A stretch of 64,000 bases of DNA from Oscarella lobularis (taxonomy: Eukaryota > Porifera > Homoscleromorpha > Homosclerophorida > Oscarellidae). Shown here one piece after another: positions 21,444-33,392 of the stretch (the stretch's first letter is position 1; each line of letters starts with the position of its first letter). The notes beneath the pieces were generated by a model, which saw nothing but the letters and a program-made list of their open reading frames with translations, made no database searches and was not told where the DNA came from. Location: NCBI RefSeq assembly GCF_947507565.1, contig NC_089175.1:1539733-1603732 (forward strand). Reading direction: 5' to 3'. A program made the position numbers and the translations under genes.

Positions 21444-24400
21444 ATGTCTGCTTCTCCGTCGAGTATCCGACGGCTAGACGAGGCCGTAGTGAATCGCATA
21501 GCAGCTGGAGAGGTGCTAACGTTGCCTTCGGAGCACTCTCTTTCGCTGAGACGCATTGTCGCGCCTAGGTTATTCAGCGCCCTGTGAATGCAATCAAAGA
21601 AATGATCGAAAACAGGTGATTCGAATTCGAAGCTCAGAAAAAATCGTCTAGAGCAGGGGGTTTTGGTTGAAGTTTGGACGCGAAATCGACTACGATTCAA
21701 GTCGTTGCAAAACAGGGCGGATTGAAATTGATTCAGATTCAAGACAACGGAACGGGAATCAGGGTATAGTCAAAGAGAAGCACCAAATACGACTCGCAAA
21801 CTGTCGCTTACCCTCGCCAGAAAGAAGACATGGCGATAGTGTGCGAACGGTTCACGACGAGCAAGCTGGAAAAATTCGAGGATTTGACGTCAATACGAAC
21901 ATACGGTTTTAGAGGAGAGGTACGACACTGTAGCATCTATCTGACTATATCCAGCCTCTGCATTAGCAGAGACCACACAGTACCATACCCTACATGTAGA
22001 AGTTATCGGTCTTTTGCATGGGTGGCCTATGATGAAACAGTTTGACGATTTTACTCTGTTATTTAGGCTCTTGCCAGCATTAGTCACGTTGCCCATGTCA
22101 CCATAACAACGCGTACGGCCGACTCTCAGTGCGCCTACAAAGCGCACTACAGCGACGGACAGCTGACTTCTTCAAAGCCTGGAGCCAGTGCTGAACCCAA
22201 GCCATGTGCAGGAAATAAGGGCACTCAGATTACTGTACTATTTCTCTCTACATCGTTCTCGATGCCTAAGAGAATGCCGCTATGGTCTAGGTTGAAGATC
22301 TGTTTTACAATATACCTATACGTCGTCAGGCATTGCGTGGTGGCAGCGAAGAATATGCAAAGATTGTCGATATGATAAGCAAGTAAAGAACTCGTTGACC
22401 CATAAACCGACGGCGAAAAAATTCTGCTCTTTTTAGGTACGCTATCCACAATTCTGGAATTTCGTTTACTTTGAAAAAAGTAATGGGTAACAATACGCAA
22501 TTTTTTTGTATTTTGCATTCGTCTTCTGTGCAGCAAGGAGAGGCGGTAGCCGATGTTCGAACGGCAACCGGTTCCGCGTATCTTGACAATATTAAACTTA
22601 TCTACGGAGCTACTATAGCTAGGTTTATTGATTGAAACAGACACTTTATGATGATAGCTCATAATTTGCCCCAGAGAGCTACTGGATATCAAGCACGAAA
22701 GTGAAAAACTGGCTTTTAAACTTTCAGGCTATGTGACCAGCGCCAATTTTTCGACGAAAAAGTTTCTGTTTGTTCTATTTATTAATCGTACGCCATCGAC
22801 ATTCTTTATGTTGACCTGAGTGACGCCATTCATTTCTTATAGATCGTTTAGTTGACTGTGTCTCTCTTAAAAGGGGCATCGAAAGCGTCTACGTGGCCTA
22901 TCTGCCAAAGCACTCTCATCCGTTCGTGTATCTGAGCCTCGAAGTTGCTCCTCAAAACGTTGACGTGAACGTTCATCCGACGAAACACGAAGTGGGAGCT
23001 TTGCACATAAACTGGGAGGCTTTCTTGGAAAAATTCGTGGTCAAACTAGGTTCATTTTTTGCACGAGGATGCAATTGTTGAAGCTATACAGGAAGTTATC
23101 AAGGATCGACTAGTGAATTGCAATGAATCTCGCACTTTTACTCAGAGGGCAAGTACAGTACGTTCAATAGATAAATGAAGGCCAATTTTTTGGTTTAATT
23201 TTAGACTCTCAAGCCTGGATCTCTGGTTTCTATTCCTTCGGAAATGACGTCAAAAGCGCCTGCAAAGACTTCTAGTAGGAATTTTTGCATAGATTGTTTG
23301 TTGTCTAGTGGGTCACGGTTGTTTCTCTAGCCGCTCGAGTGTACGATCACCATCTCGTCAGAACCGATTCCCGAGAACAGACGTTGGACGCGTTTTTGCC
23401 CCCAGCGTCATGTTCGCAAGAGGGAGATTTGTCAACGGAAGTTTCTCAGTCCGGAGGAGCCTCGGAAACTCGGCGCTTAGCTGCCGAATCCACTCACAGC
23501 AGAGCAACAAAAACGACGTCTCAGGACGATAAGGAAACAGAGGTTATGGAGGTAGATGAACTGCCTGAGAAAAGCAGGTATGAGACACCACCGTCTTTTT
23601 TCCTGTCTGTAAGAATGTGGGACTTTTTTTCAAGGTCCCCTGTGAAGAGAAAAAGAGATGTTGAGGAAGAAGGCGGGTATTGTGATCAATGTACTGTAAC
23701 TTTGAATCTCTTTGCTTATCTGGTGTGTTTCCTTTGCAAAGAGAAGAAAAACTTTCCGGTCTTAATCAGCCGCATCGTCGACTCATTCGTCTGAGGAGCA
23801 TCTTGAATCTTCGGCAAGCTGTTATGGATGCTGAACATCAAGGTGATTTAATTAATTCTGAAACTCTTGTTGAAATTCTCTTGTGAGTGTTGTTCTCCTA
23901 AGGTCTGAGACAGTTATTTCAGAACTACAAGTTTGTTGGATGCTGTACGGACAATATGGCTTTGATGCAGCATCAGGTAAAGTGGCATTGACTCTAATGA
24001 ACCTTAATCAGCTCTTTCTTTTGCAGACTAAATTGTATATTGTAAATTTTTCCAGATTGAGGTACCCCTGGTTTAGAGAAAGTCCTTGTATTGAAAGGTA
24101 CCTATTTTATTTTCTTTGAAGCAAAGAGTTGTTTTATCAGCTTCTGCTGTTTGATTTCGGAAACTTCGGTTCTTTGAAGCTTTCTGTGAGCTAGAGTTCT
24201 TTGTCACGTATTCACAAAGGCAAATCACTTTTAGGAGCCTCCTCTTATATCTGAATTGGCTTTACTCAGTCTGGAGCAGCCGGACAGCGAATGGACTCCA
24301 GAGAATGAAACCAAAGAAGAAGTGGCAGAGGTCAGTACTCATCAAGAGATAATAATAATATGCAGCCAAACTAGCTTACACATTTAGTACGTGATGGATC

Positions 24401-25008
24401 TACTGGGATCAAAAGCGGACATGCTACAGGACTATTTTTCAATAGAAATAACGGACGTGTGTACTGTTTGTGTGTGTGTGTGTGACTGACAAGAAGCATC
24501 TTGTTTTTTCTAGGAAGGGCGTTTGGTTTCGATTCCGTGGCTGCTGGATCGGTACGTGCCTGACTTGGCTGGATTGCCTTCACTTGTTATGCATCTGGCA
24601 ATGGACGTGAATTGGACATCTGAAGAGGCCTGCTTCAAATCGTTTTCTCAAGCGGTTGGAGACTTTTACCAATTCAAACCCACCCAGGAGCAAATCGAAA
24701 CGGAGAAACAGAAGGAAGACTCAGAAGATGAACCTGAAGATTTGCCTAGAAGTCGATGCGATATTGTAGGGAAAGGTGATCAAGGAGATAGAGTCACACT
24801 GTCAGACAACGAAGACGTAATTCAAATTTGAATAAGAAACTCTGATTTCTAATGAATGGATTTTTAGGGATGGAAGTGGATTGTTGAACACGTGCTCTTT
24901 CCAGCGTTTCGTTCCATATTGTTACCGTCAAAGAAGCTAACAGAAGATGGCACGATTGTCGAAGTAGCCAATCTGCCAGATCTCTACAAAGTATTTGAGA
25001 GATGCTAA
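21444..25008 (+). CDS. MLH1: DNA mismatch repair protein MLH1
   Basis: MutL homologue that dimerises with PMS-type partners in mismatch repair. The GHKL ATPase motifs are all visible across short exons: [53 protein letters not shown] and [18 protein letters not shown]. They are followed by [13 protein letters not shown] and [18 protein letters not shown]. The linker carries [20 protein letters not shown], which matches the conserved MLH1 linker motif. The carboxy-terminal dimerisation domain includes [33 protein letters not shown] and the invariant ending VFERC, whose Cys helps build the partner's endonuclease site. About 18 exons. One intron (23149-23204) uses a GC-AG pair. No disabling change was found. 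Confidence 0.95.
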
Positions 25009-26504
25009 TTAGTAGAGCCTTAATCTTTCCGGATATAATTTTCTCATCAGCATTCCACGACGCAATCCTTCAACCAATCTCTACGTCCACATACCCCTAG
25101 TCTTTGCAACGCGTTTATGTATAGTTCGATGCCAATCCTGGGGAGATTCCGAGCGGTTTAGGCTTCGACGACGGACTCGAGCGCGTTTCCTCTTAGGAAC
25201 GACCCTGCAATCCACGAAATGCGACGTTGTATAGCGCGAAGAACTGAGCTGAAAAGTTCTTTGCTCAGATCGACGCTTTTCTATTGAACGCCATTTTTTG
25301 CGTTGCCCCGCGGTCACGTGGATGCGAGGATCGATTGGCAAACTTTTATTTGAGCAAATAACGGGTACATAAAGGCACCTACAAACCTACACTAACGAGA
25401 ACCTTTTCTACCTGGCTAATTTATATTGAATATGTTCTGTTCTTCACGCTCTTCGATCGTCGCGTCTTTTTCTTTTATCCGATCGACTAGAAAAAAAGAG
25501 CTTAGCTACTGTAAATTTAATCCGTATACGTACCTTTTGGTTGCGCCCGTATTAGCGTAACCCAGGCTACACCGCGCGGAGGTTCGGACGCTTCGTAGCC
25601 CAGGGAAGTCTTCGCAAAGCGATGACCCCCTTCCAAAAAATGTCGGGCGAGTTGCGACGTCATCGGCCACCCCAGCAGTACCCACCTGGATGAGAAACGG
25701 CCCCTAATACCGAGTCCCCCGGTGCGCTGGTACCAAACCCTTCGGTATGTCTTCCTGGGAAGAACCGGGGCTTGAGAGGTGGAGAGCGGCTGACCACGGT
25801 TTGTAGGAGTTGACAGAAAAGACGTGCAATGCCCAAACCGAAGTCTCCTGAGCCAAATCATCCTCAGTCTAATCGTGCCTCTCGGGTGAGAAAAGTGCCG
25901 GCAACCAGGCCATTTATGAACACCCCCTCCGAGCCGTACCCACTCTGCCTAGCGCGGATCGTGCTCGTTGGCAACAATAAGACGTTGGCGATTTTTTTGC
26001 CCAGTGCGTAAACCGAGGCCGAAACCCCCCATCGCCCTGCTTACAGGCTCCGGCACGGATAAACCGTGGGCCACGCTGATCCAACGATCCAGACTGCCTT
26101 TTGCCAAGCTCCCGAGCCAGTCCGTCAAGGACGAGACGCAGATTGCTCCGCGCCGCATCCACCTTCGGCCGCAACTGAAGGAAATCGGTGTGCGCTTCGC
26201 TTTTGAACAGTGTAGCCCCACCCAGTTCGCTCATTGGTCCGCTGTGTCACGTGAAGCGCGCTCATTGGTTCACTACCGCATAGGCGCGATTTCTTACCTG
26301 TTAGGTTACAAGTAACTGCCACTTTAGAAATTATGATGCAATCGTCACGCGAGTGACGCATGATCGACCGCGCCCAAGATGGCGTTCTACTGCCTAGAAG
26401 CAGCTATAGTTCAAAGCAAGCAACCAGTACGTAGATCAAGGCTGTTGGATTGGAGACAATAGCGGATTAGCATCCATGGTCTTATCCGGGGTCATTGGAA
26501 GAAA
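25009..26504. other. 1.5-kb intergenic stretch, partly GC-rich, unexplained
   Basis: No recognisable gene. About 25540-26250 is richer in G+C than its surroundings and is open in several frames at once, for example 25829-26011 plus (60 aa, starting MPKPKSPEPNHPQ), 25968-26315 plus (115 aa) and 25914-26234 minus (106 aa). None shows a family motif. A basic 86-residue frame on the minus strand at 25081-25341 is likewise unrecognised. The rest should contain the MLH1 3' end and the hexosaminidase promoter. No terminal repeats or transposase were seen. Confidence 0.5.
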
Positions 26505-28772
26505 ATGGTCCTTTTCAAGCCTTTTCTCGCCGTTCTCTTCGCCACGTTCTCGTGCAAAGCGGTGTCTGAGACAGTTTGGCCAGTTCCTCGCTCTCTAACT
26601 TGCGAAGGATCCCCAATTCGCCTTTCCTCCGACTTCGATATCGAATCGTCCAGCGAATCGTCTCTTCTCGCGACGGCGATCGACAGATACAAGACCCTAA
26701 TAAAAAAGCAGGAGATCTCATTGTCTGAGCCTCGCTCGCAAGAGCGGAATTCGATCGAAGTCGTGAAAGTGACGACTGCAAGCGACGACGAGTCGCTGAA
26801 CGGCGACACGTCGTACGAATACTGGATCAACGTGACAGCCGACGGCCAGGTTTCGATCAAGGGAGCCTCAGTATACGGAGCAATGTGCGTAGACGCAGAA
26901 GAGTACCATGATGGACCCTCCCACATCCTGCTCCCACACGTAGTTAGATGCAAACATTGCATGATTTCTAACGTCATCAAGTGCCTAAGTAAAGAGAGAT
27001 TATTAGGAGTAGGTGAGGTGTTAATTCTAGGTATGGAATGGAGACGTTTTCTCAGTTGGTTGTGAATGGAAGCGTCGAGTGTTCCACGGTTGAAATCCAC
27101 GATTTTCCCACGTACAGGCATCGCGGTCTGATGATTGATACGGGGTGAGCGTGTTTTTGTCCGTGTCTATAATTTTCACTGCCGATTGACTTTAGACGAC
27201 GCTTTTTTCCTGTTCCGCTCGTCTTCAGTCTTCTGGATGCAATGAGCTACGTGAAAATGAATGTGCTTCACATGCACCTGTCGGATTTCTGTCGATTTTC
27301 TGTTGAAAGCGTCCTGTATGTCTTCACATAGTCTAGTTCCCCATACTTATAAGAAGTTGTAATCTATAAAAAGATATCCTGAGCTTACAGCGGGATTGAA
27401 AGGCCAGTACTACACTCAGGCGAATATCAGTAGTATCATCGAGTATGCACGCGAGAGGGGAATAAGAGTCATGCCCGAAATCGATTTACCGTATGTGATA
27501 ATAAAGGAAAAACTGCAACATCTCTTTGATATGATCTAATGTTATAGGGGTCATTCTAAAGGACTGGAACCGTTGTCTTCCCACGGTTTGCTAGAGTACT
27601 GCAATTCTTACCATACTGAAATATATGACGATGCCAGGGTTGGTGTTCACTTCGTCTCGTTTAATTTTTGTTAAGAATTTTTGTGACTAGAATACGTCCC
27701 TTTACACTCTGCAGAATTTGCTCGCCGAAATTGCGGCTCTCTTTCCCGAGCCCCTTTATCACATCGGCTGTGACGAAACAGCCGTTATTGGAAACTGTTC
27801 TCTGCAAGGCAAGCGGTTCTCTGTCCCTGTACGACCCAATTGCCTGATCATAATCGTATAGCTACACAAAACCTGGAGAAAAAGTTGTTTAATTTTACTA
27901 GTCATCTTATGAAGACTCCTGTCGCTTTTGAAGAGGCTTTCTTTGAAACGAAATCGGTTTGAATTCTATGCGTCTTTAGCAGTCATAGGATACTGTACTT
28001 TATCGACTGTCCTCTCGTATAGGCGGATCGTTCTGTCATCATCCAGACGTGGGAACACTACACTGCTTTTGATGTCGTCAAACAAGGTGTCTACGCGTAG
28101 GTTAATGCGTGTGAATCTGTTTTAGTACGTCAATGTAAAGAAGTGCTTCTTTAGCATTGAAAACAACAAGCATAATTTCTATCTCAGTGTGGAGCCTTTG
28201 ATTGACGTAAAGGACGTGTGGACTGACATAGCGGTCAATGTAAGGAATGTCAACCATTTTGTGTCTTTGTTGATCTGACAGAAATTTCTGTGCAAAGATG
28301 TCCTCTGATCAGGAGCGATCGCTCTTACTCGGGGGTGAAATTTCGTACTGGACGGATAACTACTGTCCAGTTTCTCAGTGCCAGCCACACTTGACTAGAC
28401 CTAAGCCAGAAGCTTGGTGGATGTATGATACGCAGCACGACGATGCGTTTTCCCAGTCAGTCAGCAACATGGTACGCCAGTGATTTATCTGACCGGCGAT
28501 ATGTATTCCTCTCCGTGCTTTTGATTTCTAGATTTGGCCTCGCAGCATTGCTGGTGCTGGCTCATTTTGGAACTACGTTTCCTCTCTAAGCAGCGATGAT
28601 TTCTTAGCTCGTTATCACGCTCAGAATGAGGTACTGTGTGCACGTTTAGCTCGAGGGGGCTTGACAATTTTTGGCTTATTTGCAGAGACTCACTGAACGT
28701 CACGTCATCACTTGTCCCACTGCATGCGTCTGTGACGTTCTCACCAAATGCGGCAAACCGTATTCTCAATGA
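26505..28772 (+). CDS. GH20 beta-N-acetylhexosaminidase
   Basis: Lysosomal-type hexosaminidase that removes terminal N-acetylhexosamine from glycans. Signal peptide MVLFKPFLAVLFATFSCKA, then the GH20 amino-terminal domain (ETVWPVPRSLTC), METFSQLV, FPTYRHRGLMIDTGRRFFPV and the barrel core MNVLHMHLSDFCRFSVES. EYARERGIRVMPEIDLPGHS follows, and then the catalytic Asp-Glu pair in YHIGCDETAVIGNCSLQ. Later exons give SFIQTWEHYTAFDVV, LLGGEISYWTDNYCP, IWPRSIAGAGSFWNYV and a Cys-rich end like that of HEXA/HEXB. About 12 short exons. The HEXA/HEXB hallmark WGEYVD is replaced by SYWTDN, so it may be a diverged subgroup. Together with the sulfatase array it suggests sulfated-glycan degradation capacity, although proximity alone is weak evidence. 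Confidence 0.88.
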
Positions 28773-28822
28773 AGATATTTCTTATTTGTGTAGTCAGACA
28801 CAATAACTAACACTTTCAGATA

Positions 28823-31295
28823 CTAAAAGAACGAATACCCGCACACACGGACAACAAGCAAAAGCACCAGAAACAGAACTAATAGAAAATGCGGAAAATG
28901 TCTCCATTGAAAAGTTACGCCGCTCGTTCTCACGGAGAAGCGCCAATGCCAGATGATCAAGGCAATTAATCTGCCGGTGGTAAGCCCGATAAAAACGAAA
29001 TCTCCACGAGTGGATGGGTGTGGTGTGACGGCAAAGGACGTAATGACGGCAAGAAAGGTAAGAAAGGCTTTGCCAGGAAAAATATAACGCCAGGTGCTCG
29101 TGTTATTGCATCCGGTAAAAATATCTGCCAAGACCATGATGAATAAGACGAGGGTTGTCATCTTTTCGTCATATTCTTCAGAAGGTGGACGGCTAATGTG
29201 AGACTGAGGTATTATGACCAGCAACAACAGAACAAACCATGCCAACGGGATAGAGGCGGCAATTAGGCGTTTCCACGTATTTAATAAGCTCTCTTCTTTT
29301 TCCTTGGGAAGACTTGATCCTTTTGCCAGGCCCCGATAGTAATTGGCCATTTTCATATCAAAAGCAAAAAGTGCAAAAGCCACGTGAAATATGAGAAGGC
29401 TTGTAAAAATTCCGAACACGTCAATAAAGCGAATGATGACATTCCAGCGCGGCGAATCAATAGCTGGGTAGTCCAGGAAATCAAGAAAAATCAGCAGCGA
29501 GACTTCAAAAAGACAATGCGTAAAGTGGCTACGCAGCAATAAGGTCAGATCCGAGTCCAGCTGGCGGTAAACGTGGCGCACTGTGTTGTTACTGTTGAGT
29601 TTGCGATATTTTGCTTCATCGTGAATTTTGGAATCGTAGAAGAATTTCAATAGCGGAATATGCGACGATGAAAACTGCACCTTCCACTTGGACCATTCGG
29701 TCGGGGAGACGTGCAACGTGGCGATCGTCTTGTACAGACACGGAATGACGAAGACGATACGAAAGAAAGCCTTCGCAAACGAATTCATTAGAAAAAGACG
29801 CATGGAATCCTCGGACAACGAATCCGCAACTGCCAGCGCACACTGGGTGAGAAAGACGACTACGACGATGATGTGAAAAAAGGTTTGTTCCAGACTTTCA
29901 GACATAATCTTTCGTAGCATGTTATGGCCCCAAAACGATCTGACGCAGAGAATGTAGTGAGGCTCAGTAGCGTTGTCGCCTGGTGGTGCACCATCTCGGA
30001 CTTGGCCACCGGGTGGGCACCAACCTACGGACACAGAGAGAAAACCATAGGTGGAAGAGTGACAGACTCATTGTGCATTTACTGACCGTTGGAGACCAGT
30101 TCACATGGAGTGTATGGTCCAGCACTGACCGGGTTGGCGGATTCACACAGGCATTTGTGAAGACACTCAAGGAATTTCTTTTTGGTCTCCGAGTGATATC
30201 GTAGAACTGCTGTCGAGCAGAGAACTTCTGGTACTTCTGCTTTGCTATCTGCTAGAATGGTGACGATACGAAGATTGCCATCAAGAAAGTACTCTTCTGC
30301 CTTTTCCAGCGTTGCTTTGACGTCAGGTGATATGCCACCGTTTACTATGACAACTAGAGCGTCGATCTGACTTAGGTCGTCAACCAACGTCTTTGTTGAA
30401 AATGGTATTTTGCTATCTGTCAGTTTGGCCTTCATGTCTGCGGGAATTGACTTGGAAAGAAATACGATCTGCTTAGTTTTCAAATCGTCCACAAGCGAAT
30501 TTGCAGCAGAAATGTCTACAAAGACAAAACCCTGATAAAAGCACAGTACTAAGGTCTACTGTGCAGACAGTATACCGGGTTTAGGAGGAAGCGAAATGGA
30601 TTTTTCGACTTTTCTCTTCTTTTTAGGTTGTTCCTTTTGCGGAAAGAGATTCCTACGTGCCGCCGACTCCTTAGTCGCTGAAAAAGATAGATATCACGAC
30701 ACTTCTCATTGAGTGCATAGGACCTACGCTTTTGAGCCGAATTTGAAGGAATGGAAGGTCTGCGATCACCAGGCGACTTAGAAGGATAGCGTTGATGTTC
30801 TTGCGCCCTTCGTTCGACGGTTTCGGCCAAAGAATTTTCATCGGCCGATTGAAGCGCCTTGATGAAATGTCCGACGTTCGAATTCGGGCGTCTTCTTTTC
30901 CACAGTTGAATGGCCGAATCGCATTGACGTTTCAGATTGTCGGGATATTTCACTTCGACGCTGTCCAAGTCGGCTTCAGACAAGCCGAGACCCTCGCGGG
31001 CGAAGTCCTTCCACCGTTTGCCCAAGCTACGATAGACCGGCTGCGTATACGAATCGATCAAGGGAGAAACATAGTAAAAAGGGTCCGGTGGGCTTTTAGA
31101 TGCCGCCCCTTTGGCTTTGTTTTTGGCTTTTTTCTTTTCTGGACAGCTGTCTTCGTCGGCATTTACCATGGCATTTCGCACCCTTCGTCGCGCGTCCGCG
31201 TCGGATTTAGTCCGCGACGGCTCCGATTCGCGTTTCTCTTTTTCTGATGACTGCCTACTCAGAGACCTTTGAGGAACTCGGGTCCACTCCGTCAT
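28823..31295 (-). CDS. Death domain / alpha-beta domain / multi-pass membrane protein
   Basis: Three main exons join in frame into one protein of roughly 740 residues. A basic, Ser/Arg-rich start (MTEWTRVPQRSLSRQSS) with a KKKAKNKAK stretch precedes a Death domain at about 75-155 (VYRSLGKRWKDFAREGLGLS, then WKRRRPNSNVGHFIKALQ). After a linker comes a compact alpha/beta region (GFVFVDISAANSL, KQIVFLSKSI, DALVVIVNGGISPDVKATLE, LRIVTILADSK), loosely TIR-like in strand order but without TIR signatures. The last exon is about 400 residues with roughly eight hydrophobic helices and ends GYSFF. The initiator is the ATG at 31295; upstream codons lack one. A 57-nt in-frame stretch in exon 1 may be spliced or retained. 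I know of no described family with this order. A membrane-tethered death-fold signalling protein is inferred. Confidence 0.72.
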
Positions 31296-31404
31296 TGTTA
31301 GAAGCACGGCCGCACGCTAAAGCAAATTTACGAGTGTACACACCCATCCGGTCCGGTCGAGATGTCGCTCACGTACGATAAGAAAGCAGAAGCTCAGTAT
31401 AACG
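31296..31404. promoter_or_regulatory. Bidirectional promoter interval, Death-TM / ankyrin
   Basis: 109 bp lie between the start codons of the divergent Death-domain membrane gene and the ankyrin gene. An ATG at 31361 heads a different short frame and may belong to a leader. Confidence 0.45.
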
Positions 31405-31902
31405 ATGGAACAGACTCATATCTATGTTCTAGCATCTACCTTTAGAAAACTCGCGGAGGGGTCCCTTAGAGAGTTGCGAGATCGTACAAGCGCTCTCGCC
31501 GCACAGCTTAGCCCAGAAATGCGAAAAGAGTGGGACAACGCTTGTTTATTCTGGTCGTCCATGAAAGACAACGAAGAGATCTGCAAATACATGCTGGAAA
31601 ACGGAGCCGATCCAAATTGGATCAGCTGGGACGGCATGACGAGTCTTCATTACGCCGCAGCGAGCGGCCGAACATCCATTCTCAAACTCCTCTTGAGTAG
31701 CAGCTGCATCAGAGTGGAAGCTGAAGACGACTGGGGCTTTACCAGTCTATGCTATGCGGCAAGTCGTGGTAAGGAGGAGTGTGTTAGGGAACTGCTTGGA
31801 GCTGGAGCTAGTCGAGAACACCGAACCAAGTCAGGAGAGAGTCCCTATGATTTGGCTAGTAAAGGGGGGTTTGACGACGTTGCAACGGCTCTCAAAGTGT
31901 AG
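31405..31902 (+). CDS. Ankyrin-repeat protein, single exon
   Basis: Intronless gene of 165 residues. A helical start (about 1-50) is followed by three ankyrin-type repeats: EEICKYMLENGADPNWISWD with GMTSLHYAAASGRTSILKLL, then DDWGFTSLCYAASRGKEECV and LLGAGASREHRTKSGESPYDLASKGG. No other domain, signal peptide or membrane helix is seen, so it is probably a small cytosolic binding protein. Orthology cannot be assigned because the repeats are generic. It is divergent from the Death-domain membrane gene and may share its promoter. The frame is clean and uses the same codon style as the neighbours. Confidence 0.8.
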   Translation: MEQTHIYVLASTFRKLAEGSLRELRDRTSALAAQLSPEMRKEWDNACLFWSSMKDNEEICKYMLENGADPNWISWDGMTSLHYAAASGRTSILKLLLSSSCIRVEAEDDWGFTSLCYAASRGKEECVRELLGAGASREHRTKSGESPYDLASKGGFDDVATALKV

Positions 31903-31930
31903 TTTATGCTTTACAATATCTCAGTAGGTA

Positions 31931-32618
31931 TCAAATTTGGTATTTTCTAAATTTCTCTAAAGTCTTTGAGTTCGTTTTCTGGCGAAATGTTTCTTTTCCC
32001 ACGTGTAAATCGTTTTTTTCATCTGAAGACGTAGAGAGTGTTAGGAGAAAACGTCTCCAAATTTTCTCCATACTTTTTGACGTTGGTTGCTTCTCGTGCG
32101 ATGCCTCCTCTATTGTTCTTTTCTTTTTCGGTTCATATGCCCAATGCATGGACTGGAAGAGATGAATTTCAACAGTATCGCGCGCTATCGACTGCACATG
32201 GCTACCCTTTCCATTCGTCCCTCGAGCCACGCGCTAAACGGCACGTCCAGACCACTTCGCCGCCAAAGATCATACTTTTTCCTTTTCTCTGGATCTGATA
32301 GAACGTCTCGAGCGTTCTGCAGCCTCATAAACGTCTTCACTGAAGAAACGACGTTGAGTTCCCCAAAGGGGGCCCCGGTATCTAATCTAGTGTTTTTACC
32401 AGCGTCCGGCTCGTCCGATTTATCGGGATGACATAGAAGAGCCCTTGCCTTAAATTCGGCATTGATTTGTTCAGTCTAGAGTTCAGATACGTAAAGAATC
32501 GTGTGTCTGATGGAAAGGGAGTCCTTACAGAGGACAGTTCATCGCAGCCAAGGACCCCATACAGATCCTCCTCTTTTTCGACATTTGCTCGTCGGACAAT
32601 GGCATCTAAGTCAGCCAT
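31931..32618 (-). CDS. DNAJC12: DnaJ homologue, DNAJC12-like
   Basis: J-domain co-chaperone that stimulates Hsp70; in vertebrates DNAJC12 serves aromatic amino acid hydroxylases. Four exons join in frame. The start reads MADLDAIVRRANVEKEEDLY, then YGVLGCDELSS, which is nearly the DNAJC12 signature. EQINAEFKARALLCHPDKSD supplies the HPD motif, followed by FMRLQNARDVLSDPEKRKKY and DLWRRSGLDVPF. The last exon has SMHWAYEPKKKRTIEEA, a low-complexity part, and ends KFRKYQI, matching the conserved DNAJC12 carboxy terminus KFRNYEI. The ATG at 32618 was preferred because the longer frame begins at GTG. Its 3' end lies 28 bp from the convergent ankyrin gene. Confidence 0.92.
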
Positions 32619-32714
32619 TGGCTGCCAAAACGTTTCTCCCACACATGATTGACTTCAATGAGAGACATTGATCTTTTTATTTTTTATAGATAGAGTACAA
32701 AAGGCAAAAGTTAA

Positions 32715-33232
32715 CTAGAGAAGAAAGCCGAGTCCAAAGCCAGCCATAAATCCAAGTGATAGATACTGATGAGTTTGAGCAAAGCATTTCATCTGTCGAA
32801 GATGCAATAGCAAGTCAATGGCATAGTAGGTTTGAGTCAAATTCACCTTCTTTAAAACTTTCTTAAAACCCTCCTGATGTTCCCGTTGAATGTTTGAAGT
32901 CGTTTCCTTCCACTGTTTCACGTCTTTGTTGATTGCTGTCCAGTGCACAGTCACGTATCCCTTATTGTGAAGGTACTGCAATAGGATGAATGATTGTCAA
33001 CTTCTTTGTCTTAGGTCAACTACGTACGAGTAATAGCAACGATCCTCCGGCTACAGCACAAGCTGCAGCGCCACCAAACTTTTTCAGAAGGTGCCCAGAA
33101 AGCCTAAAACACGTGGATGCACGAGAAGGGTTAAAATGAAATCTTTTACCAGCCTGGAATGCATGCAATTCCAGCTTGGACGTAAGGCGGTTGAGACAGC
33201 AGAAGAGGAAGGCCATTCGGTTCTGATGCCAT
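32715..33232 (-). CDS. FUNDC1: FUN14-domain mitochondrial protein, copy 1
   Basis: FUN14-domain outer mitochondrial membrane protein; FUNDC1 is a hypoxia mitophagy receptor. Three exons give about 140 residues. The core shows PGWLSGHLLKKFGGAAACAV with AVAGGSLLLL as a membrane helix, then GYVTVHWTAINKDVKQW, a longer than usual charged loop, and the final helix LSLGFMAGFGLGFLL. The amino-terminal LC3-interacting YxxL motif of vertebrate FUNDC1 is not evident in the short head (MASEPNGLPLLLSQ), so the mitophagy-receptor role should not be assumed. A second, divergent FUN14 gene lies directly upstream in the same orientation. Confidence 0.82.
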
Positions 33233-33392
33233 TGCTTCTAACGTGCGCACAGACCTTTCTGGTAGAGGCCACGCCCATGTCGATTAAACCTTCTTGCTCG
33301 AGCACTGCATAGACTATGCTAAAAGGTATAAATTGTCTAAAAAATAGTACACTGCACAAGAAGTTAAAATTAGCTGGTAGTTATTTATAAAA

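Noticed and set aside
25914-26315. Overlapping plus and minus frames of 90-115 residues
   Set aside because: No family motif, and both strands are open at once because of base composition. Kept only as an unexplained region.
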